Origin: Saccoglossus kowalevskii
Taxonomy: Eukaryota > Hemichordata > Enteropneusta > Harrimaniidae
Length of the DNA: 21,771 nt
Assembly (NCBI RefSeq): GCF_000003605.2
Contig: NW_003135348.1
Span: forward strand, 209,984 to 231,754
Reading direction: 5' to 3'
Position numbers and translations under genes: made by a program
Shown here: positions 19,867 through 21,771 of the stretch, piece by piece
How the letters are laid out: each line of letters starts with the position of its first letter
Numbering within the stretch: the stretch's first letter is position 1
Notes under the pieces: generated by a model
What the model was told of the DNA's origin: nothing
The model's database searches: none
Seen by the model: only the letters and a program-made list of their open reading frames with translations

Positions 19867-19930
19867 GCATGGCTACACTGTTGGCATGGCTACACCGTTG
19901 GCATGGCTACACTGTTGGCATGGCTAAACC
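19867..19930 (+). repeat. 17-bp tandem repeat, about 3.7 units
   Basis: GCATGGCTACACTGTTG is repeated with one substitution (ACCGTTG) in unit 2, and the last unit is partial (GCATGGCTAAACC). It lies in a CSTF1 intron. The near identity of units points to recent expansion. Confidence 0.9.
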
Positions 19931-20395
19931 CCATATTTGTAATTGGTTATAAAATGTAGTTGTTGTCCCCAGAAACATACAGTCATGAGTCAAATTTAGC
20001 AAATTTTTGAATGATGTACATGTAGACACCCTCCAATGATTTGACAAGCTAACCAATCATCTCCCCCTCTTTGCCTCTCTCCAGTTTTTCTAACCTTCCC
20101 ATCCTCCATTGTAAGCTAAATGTCGCTGAAAATCTTAATTATTCTAACAAATGTACTTATAACAGCCTAGCATGAGGTGTTGCGGGCTGACATTACTGTA
20201 GCTACACATCAGACTGCGAATACATAATCCTGTGGTAATGTATTGAAACCAAATCCAGACAGCAAATCAGTGATAACACAGAATTCTGTGATGACTACAT
20301 AGTTACATAGCGATTCTCCAGGCCATTCGTGAGAGTACTTAGAATTTCCGGATTCCAGGCCACCTAATGGAAAGAATACAACTAAATAAACTTAC

Positions 20396-20471
20396 ATGTG
20401 GGATGCTGAGTTCCAACCAAAAGGAAGTCCCCGGAAGGATGGAATGATAGACATCTCACAGTCTCCGCTTC
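20396..20471 (-). CDS. CSTF1: CSTF1 exon ([16 protein letters not shown]), first in window
   Basis: A 76-bp exon lies between acceptor CTTGCAG and donor GTAAGT. It starts in phase 0 and leaves in phase 1, encoding [16 protein letters not shown] then LLVGTQHPT. The [15 protein letters not shown] stretch is near-identical to animal CstF-50. It is the most 5' CSTF1 exon I can recognise. The N-terminal dimerisation domain and first WD40 blades, about half the protein, must lie beyond 21771. The six exons together sum to 648 bp, or 215 codons plus stop. Confidence 0.95.
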
Positions 20472-20626
20472 CTGCAAGTATATTCAGATACATACTCCTA
20501 ATAGTCAAGCTACGGCCAATATACAAATGATGGGAACTTTGCTGTTTTATACCCAAATAATCCTAGATGATTTATTGTCTTTGATTTGAAACTGATTTTA
20601 CATTTATTCAATCAGTGATACATTGT

Positions 20627-20750
20627 AATAATATGAGGTTATTACGAGAATACCTCAAAGTATGCACAAAGACAGTACAACTGGAGTATCGACTGACATG
20701 CAGTGGAGGTCGATGAGATACTTTGAGGTATTCTTGTAATAACCTTATTA
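20627..20750. mobile_element. Hairpin repeat, copy B of the ATATGAGGTTATT family
   Basis: The left arm AATAATATGAGGTTATT then ACGAGAATACCTCAAAGTA is mirrored by the right arm TACTTTGAGGTATTCTTG then TAATAACCTTATT, over about 33 bp with few mismatches. It is a folded, non-coding MITE-like element in the same family as 11456-11562. Confidence 0.75.
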
Positions 20751-20938
20751 TTATTATACATCTGTGGAGTCCAGTCGAACCCTGGTGGCAGCCATGTTTG
20801 TTTTTATTATCAGAGGACGCATTAATCATTTCATATTTGGAATATGCATTTCCTTATATGGTAGGATGAACATACCACGTAAAATACCGCAAAATTACGG
20901 CACGCTGTAACGTTACGATGACAGATGTATAATAATAA
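20748..20938. mobile_element. Small element with perfect 18-bp terminal inverted repeats
   Basis: TTATTATTATACATCTGT at 20748-20765 and its exact reverse complement at 20921-20938 bound 191 bp with no coding capacity. It abuts or overlaps the preceding hairpin by about 3 bp, so one may have inserted at the edge of the other. The family is unknown. Confidence 0.65.
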
Positions 20939-21353
20939 CATTTACTCGTATACGGCTCATTTGGATATTTTTTTGTTATTACCCCAATCTTCCTATACCA
21001 GAGCATGAAATTCCATGTGAATATGGTACATATACAAGTCATTGAAAATGACACAGTCCCCGTTAAATTTTGTGCTTGTCATATTAAAGCGGAGGGGTTG
21101 TCGCGTGCATGTCCTTGAAACTTGAGTTCCAAGTGGCGTATACAACAAATTGTTTATTTACATCAAAACACTTGATTCATATAGTAGTAATATGGCCAAA
21201 AATAAAAACAGCTCTTTGATCTGATTATAAAACACACACATCTTTGATCAAATTGCGAAATAAATCGTCATGGACATGTATCCTAACATGTATAATCTAT
21301 GTAGCAAGTTTGAATGACAACTGACAAAGCATGTCCAAAATACAACATTTTCA
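20939..21353. other. No gene seen (expected CSTF1 intron)
   Basis: No further CSTF1 exon was recognised on the minus strand. The stretch is AT-rich and unremarkable. Confidence 0.55.
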
Positions 21354-21771
21354 AATCAAAGAAAGCTTAGAAAGAACTCCCGTGTGCTGAGAGTATTGAA
21401 GACACATTAAAAATTAATTCAAAATTACTTGTACATGAGATATTGATAGAAAAGCTGAAAACTAATTATGTACATCAGGTAACTAATATGAACAGAACAG
21501 AACAAAAAAATTATGAATTATTATGCTAATTAGAGAATTAATATGAACAAATTTTAACCCAAAATTAATCAGGCCTGTCTATTGTCCTAGAGCATTTATG
21601 TACCAAATTTTATTCAAATGTGATGATCAGTAATTGAGATATCAGTGTTAATTAATTATGTTAATTAGGAGATTAATAAGCATAAATATTTACCAAAAAC
21701 TAATTGGGTTTCTGCATAGTTCTCTTTAAAAGTTTCATTAAAATCCAATTTGTGGTTCTTTATATATCAGT
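21354..21771 (-). repeat. Inverted copy of the array segment 1325-1755
   Basis: Read on minus, this matches 1325-1755 with about 16 mismatches and one 13-base gap (CACTATTTTAATT, present only in the left copy) by hand alignment, about 96% identity. The match ends sharply at 21354 and runs off the window at 21771, so the right copy probably continues with the rest of the array. Confidence 0.9.

Noticed and set aside
1325-21771. The inverted pair as ends of one 20-kb transposon
   Set aside because: The pair encloses unrelated conserved genes and many independent repeats, and the left copy is part of a longer array outside the interval. Two copies of a dispersed element explain it more simply.
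1-21771. CRISPR arrays, operons, prokaryotic signals, tRNA genes
   Set aside because: No regular repeat-spacer structure was seen, genes are spliced with eukaryotic signals, and no cloverleaf with a TTCRA-type box was found by eye. A tRNA scan was not run.

Overview
The window is animal nuclear DNA, AT-rich, with spliced genes, GT-AG introns, poly(A) signals, simple repeats and many short non-autonomous transposons. The gene models and repeat style fit a marine invertebrate, perhaps an invertebrate deuterostome such as an amphioxus or hemichordate. I cannot fix the species from sequence alone. Nothing prokaryotic, viral or CRISPR-like was seen.

Layout. Positions 1-3810 are almost all repeats: a TG microsatellite, a degenerate tandem array of about 120-150 bp units, a decayed non-LTR retrotransposon on the minus strand that is itself interrupted by another insertion, and a TA-flanked MITE. 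A complete two-exon gene on the plus strand (4127-6317) encodes a 346-residue type II membrane protein with a coiled coil and a C-terminal pentraxin domain. Positions 6318-9175 are intergenic or intronic, with a possible extra terminal exon, a pentanucleotide minisatellite and a second MITE. One plus-strand exon at 9176-9352 encodes the C-terminus of a TruA-type tRNA pseudouridine synthase closest to PUSL1. Its upstream exons are not visible here. A CpG-richer block (10228-10882) may be an unrecognised transcription unit. An intron-less plus-strand gene (12949-13917) encodes a 322-residue acidic protein whose C-terminus resembles C8orf48 (DUF4606).

Converging on it from the right, the minus strand carries the last six coding exons of CSTF1 (CstF-50), from 20471 down to a stop codon at 16152. 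All six join in frame and give the C-terminal 215 residues, which are WD40 repeats. The 5' exons must lie beyond the right edge. Its introns hold several MITEs, a 47-bp minisatellite and a 17-bp tandem repeat.

The main large-scale structure is an inverted pair: 1325-1755 and 21354-21771 are about 96% identical in opposite orientation, roughly 19.6 kb apart. The genes are functionally unrelated (cell surface, tRNA modification, mRNA 3'-end processing, unknown). I see no evidence for a new multi-gene system. The most interesting items are the membrane pentraxin lacking calcium-site features, a CSTF1 exon wedged between two hairpin MITEs, a minisatellite ending beside a CSTF1 splice donor, and the inverted repeat pair.
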